From assembly GCF_002127225.1 (NCBI RefSeq), contig NZ_NFUR01000003.1:1-64000 (forward strand): a DNA stretch of 64,000 nucleotides. The letters are read 5' to 3'. This stretch comes from Sphingomonas sp. IBVSS2 (lineage in GTDB: Bacteria; Pseudomonadota; Alphaproteobacteria; Sphingomonadales; Sphingomonadaceae). Below are positions 62,638 to 64,000 of this stretch, piece after piece. A model generated the notes under the pieces. That model had not been told where the DNA came from and made no database searches. It saw only the letters and a program-made list of their open reading frames with translations. The position numbers and the translations under genes are program-made. Positions within the stretch are counted from its first letter, which is position 1. Each line of letters starts with the position of its first letter.

Positions 62638-63579
62638 TCAGAACACCAGCCCCGCGGTCTGGTCGAACCCCGCCATGATGTTGAGATTCTGCACCGCGGC
62701 GCCGGCTGCGCCCTTGCCCAGATTGTCGAGCGTCGCCACCAGCCGGGCCTGGCCGGTTTCGGGATTGCCGAAGACCCGCAGCGAAAGCCGGTCGGTCCCC
62801 GCGTCTTCCTCGATCCGCACCGTCGCCACGTCGCCGGGCAGCACGCGCACGATCGGCGAATCCTTGTACGCCTCGCGCAGCGCGTTCTCGATGGCGTCCA
62901 GCGACGGCCGGCGCGTGAATGCCTGCAGGGGCAGGGGGACTTCGACGAGCATGCCGCGATAGGTCCGCGCCACCGCCGGCTGGAAGATCGGCGGGTGCAC
63001 GATGCGGGCGTGCTTGGTCATCTCCGGCACATGCTTGTGCGCGAGGTTGAGGCCATAATTGCGGAACGCGGTGTCGGTATGGCCCGGCGCGCCCGCATCC
63101 TCGAATTCGGCGATCATCGACTTGCCGCCGCCCGAATAGCCCGAGACCGCGTTGACGGTCAGCGGATGGTCGTGCGGCACCAGGCCGGCACGGATCAACG
63201 GGCGAACCAGCGCGAGGAAGCCGGTTGGGTAGCAGCCGGGATTGGAGACGCGCGCCGCCTCGGCGATCTGGGCGGCCTGGCCGGGCTCAAGCTCGGGAAA
63301 GCCATAGGACCAGCCATCGGCGACGCGGTGCGCGCTCGAGGCGTCGATCACGCGGACCTTGGCGGCCCGGATCATCTCGACCGCATCGCGCGCGGCATCG
63401 TCGGGCAGACAGAGGATCACGAAGTCCGCCGAATTGAGCGCGTCCTCGCGCTTCGCGGCGTCCTTGCGGTCCTTGTCGCTCAGGATGATCTGCTCGATCC
63501 CGTCGCGGCCGTCCAGCCGCTCGCGGATCTCCAGGCCCGTGGTGCCCACGGCGCCGTCGATGAAGACGCGAATCGTCAT
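62638..63579 (-). CDS. argC: N-acetyl-gamma-glutamyl-phosphate reductase (short type)
   Basis: 313 residues, the length of the shorter ArgC type. VFIDGAVGTTGLEIRERL (NADP fold), RVIDASSAHRVADGWSYGFP, the catalytic cysteine in VSNPGCYPTG, and AFRNYGLNLAHKHVPEM with the family histidine. It reduces acetylglutamyl-phosphate in arginine synthesis. Its ATG overlaps the stop of the SH3 gene by four bases. Confidence 0.95.
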   Translation of the reverse strand: MTIRVFIDGAVGTTGLEIRERLDGRDGIEQIILSDKDRKDAAKREDALNSADFVILCLPDDAARDAVEMIRAAKVRVIDASSAHRVADGWSYGFPELEPGQAAQIAEAARVSNPGCYPTGFLALVRPLIRAGLVPHDHPLTVNAVSGYSGGGKSMIAEFEDAGAPGHTDTAFRNYGLNLAHKHVPEMTKHARIVHPPIFQPAVARTYRGMLVEVPLPLQAFTRRPSLDAIENALREAYKDSPIVRVLPGDVATVRIEEDAGTDRLSLRVFGNPETGQARLVATLDNLGKGAAGAAVQNLNIMAGFDQTAGLVF

Positions 63580-63956
63580 GCTGCCGGGCGCTCCAGCATC
63601 GCGGCGGGCACATAGCCGACCAGCTTGTGCCCGGGCGCGACGCCCCAGGCATGATCGCCGGCGAATTCGAGCACTTCGAACGAATCCCCTGCCGAAAGCT
63701 GGGCGAGGGTCTCCGAATCGGGCTTGGGGCCGGCATGGAGCGATATGGACGTGGTGATGATGCGGGGCATAGGCGCCGCATAATGGGGTGCGAACACCCG
63801 ATCCGCCAGACGTACGTCTGCCAGGTCACGACGAACGGCATCGACCCTGGGATCGATGGGAACCGAACGGCCCTTCAGCGAGAAACGCTTACGCGCTGGC
63901 CCTGCGGGCGACTGGCTCGATGTGCTGGCCAGTGAGGAAATGCCCGAATTCTGCAA
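63576..63956 (-). CDS. SH3-domain protein related to the N-terminus of C40 (NlpC/P60) peptidases
   Basis: 126 residues from a TTG at 63956, the only start before the conserved part. The stretch DPRVDAVRRDLADVRLADRV, FAPHYAAPMPR and a bacterial SH3 fold (LHAGPKPDSETLAQLSAGDS, FEVLEFAGDHAWGVA, GYVPAAMLE) match the N-terminal half of C40 wall peptidases, but the Cys/His catalytic domain is missing because argC follows at once. It may act as a binding-only module. The start is uncertain: ATG at 63770 is an alternative. Confidence 0.6.
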   Translation of the reverse strand: MQNSGISSLASTSSQSPAGPARKRFSLKGRSVPIDPRVDAVRRDLADVRLADRVFAPHYAAPMPRIITTSISLHAGPKPDSETLAQLSAGDSFEVLEFAGDHAWGVAPGHKLVGYVPAAMLERPAA

Positions 63957-64000
63957 GAAACTCTGCCCCTTCCGCGGTCTTTGCGACGAAGATGTTCCGC
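63889..64000 (-). CDS. C-terminal end of an unidentified gene (partial)
   Basis: From the right edge the minus strand is open for 36 codons (NIFVAKTAEGAEFLAEFG, then HFLTGQHIEPVARR) to TAA at 63889-63891, with GC-rich third codon positions. It overlaps the TTG start of the SH3 gene. It may be the end of the upstream operon member; the fragment is too short for identification. Confidence 0.35.
   Translation of the reverse strand, partial: RNIFVAKTAEGAEFLAEFGHFLTGQHIEPVARRASA

Overview
The window looks like chromosomal DNA of a sphingomonad (Alphaproteobacteria, Sphingomonas or a close relative). The basis is high GC content, a complete Entner-Doudoroff gene set (zwf, pgl, edd, glk, eda), a mreB-mreC-mreD-mrdA-rodA cluster, TonB-receptor and PepSY genes, and the short palindromic repeats that sphingomonads scatter between genes. 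The genus is an inference from style and gene order; no 16S or marker search was possible.

Layout. 1-6.3 kb is a polymorphic-toxin locus: a large RHS/YD-repeat protein cut by the left edge, its probable immunity gene, a start-less orphan toxin module of ADP-ribosyltransferase type, and two small immunity-like genes. 6.5-11.5 kb holds a HutC-type GntR regulator facing a TonB receptor followed by two PepSY membrane proteins. 11.5-17 kb is a patchwork of accessory and decaying material: a remnant of an isopropylmalate-dehydrogenase-like gene, a superinfection-immunity-type small membrane protein, a serine hydrolase gene split by an in-frame TAG, a fragmentary duplication of both, an AT-rich 55-residue membrane protein and a second hydrolase. 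16.9-21.1 kb is a C39-peptidase ABC exporter with its HlyD partner and a probable double-glycine-leader substrate. 21.5-32.6 kb carries regulator/enzyme pairs: LysR with DoxX and pirin, two divergent HTH-VOC fusions (one degenerate), AraC with an S41 peptidase, Rrf2 with an FAD oxidoreductase, MarR with a membrane protein, and an SDR. An internally deleted integrase lies beside tRNA-Lys(CTT) at 32.6-33.2 kb and probably marks an old island boundary.

From 33.3 kb to the right edge the window is mostly core genome: cell elongation (rodA, mrdA, mreD, mreC, mreB), mutL, two CAP proteins, rpsF-rpsR-rplI, a hydrolase, an RcnB-like protein, and a fatty-acid and cell-wall run (fabD, fabG, acpP, fabF, mltG). 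A PD-(D/E)XK-like GxxExxY gene flanked by inverted repeats sits between fabD and fabG. After an S10 peptidase, a truncated haemoglobin and a broken GIY-YIG gene wrapped in palindromes comes the Entner-Doudoroff operon, which takes glucose-6-phosphate to pyruvate and glyceraldehyde-3-phosphate. argC and an SH3-domain protein finish the window.

The most interesting signals are the orphan toxin module, the C39 exporter with an unusually long double-glycine substrate, the GxxExxY inverted-repeat cassette, and the tandem decay of the hydrolase/superinfection-immunity unit.
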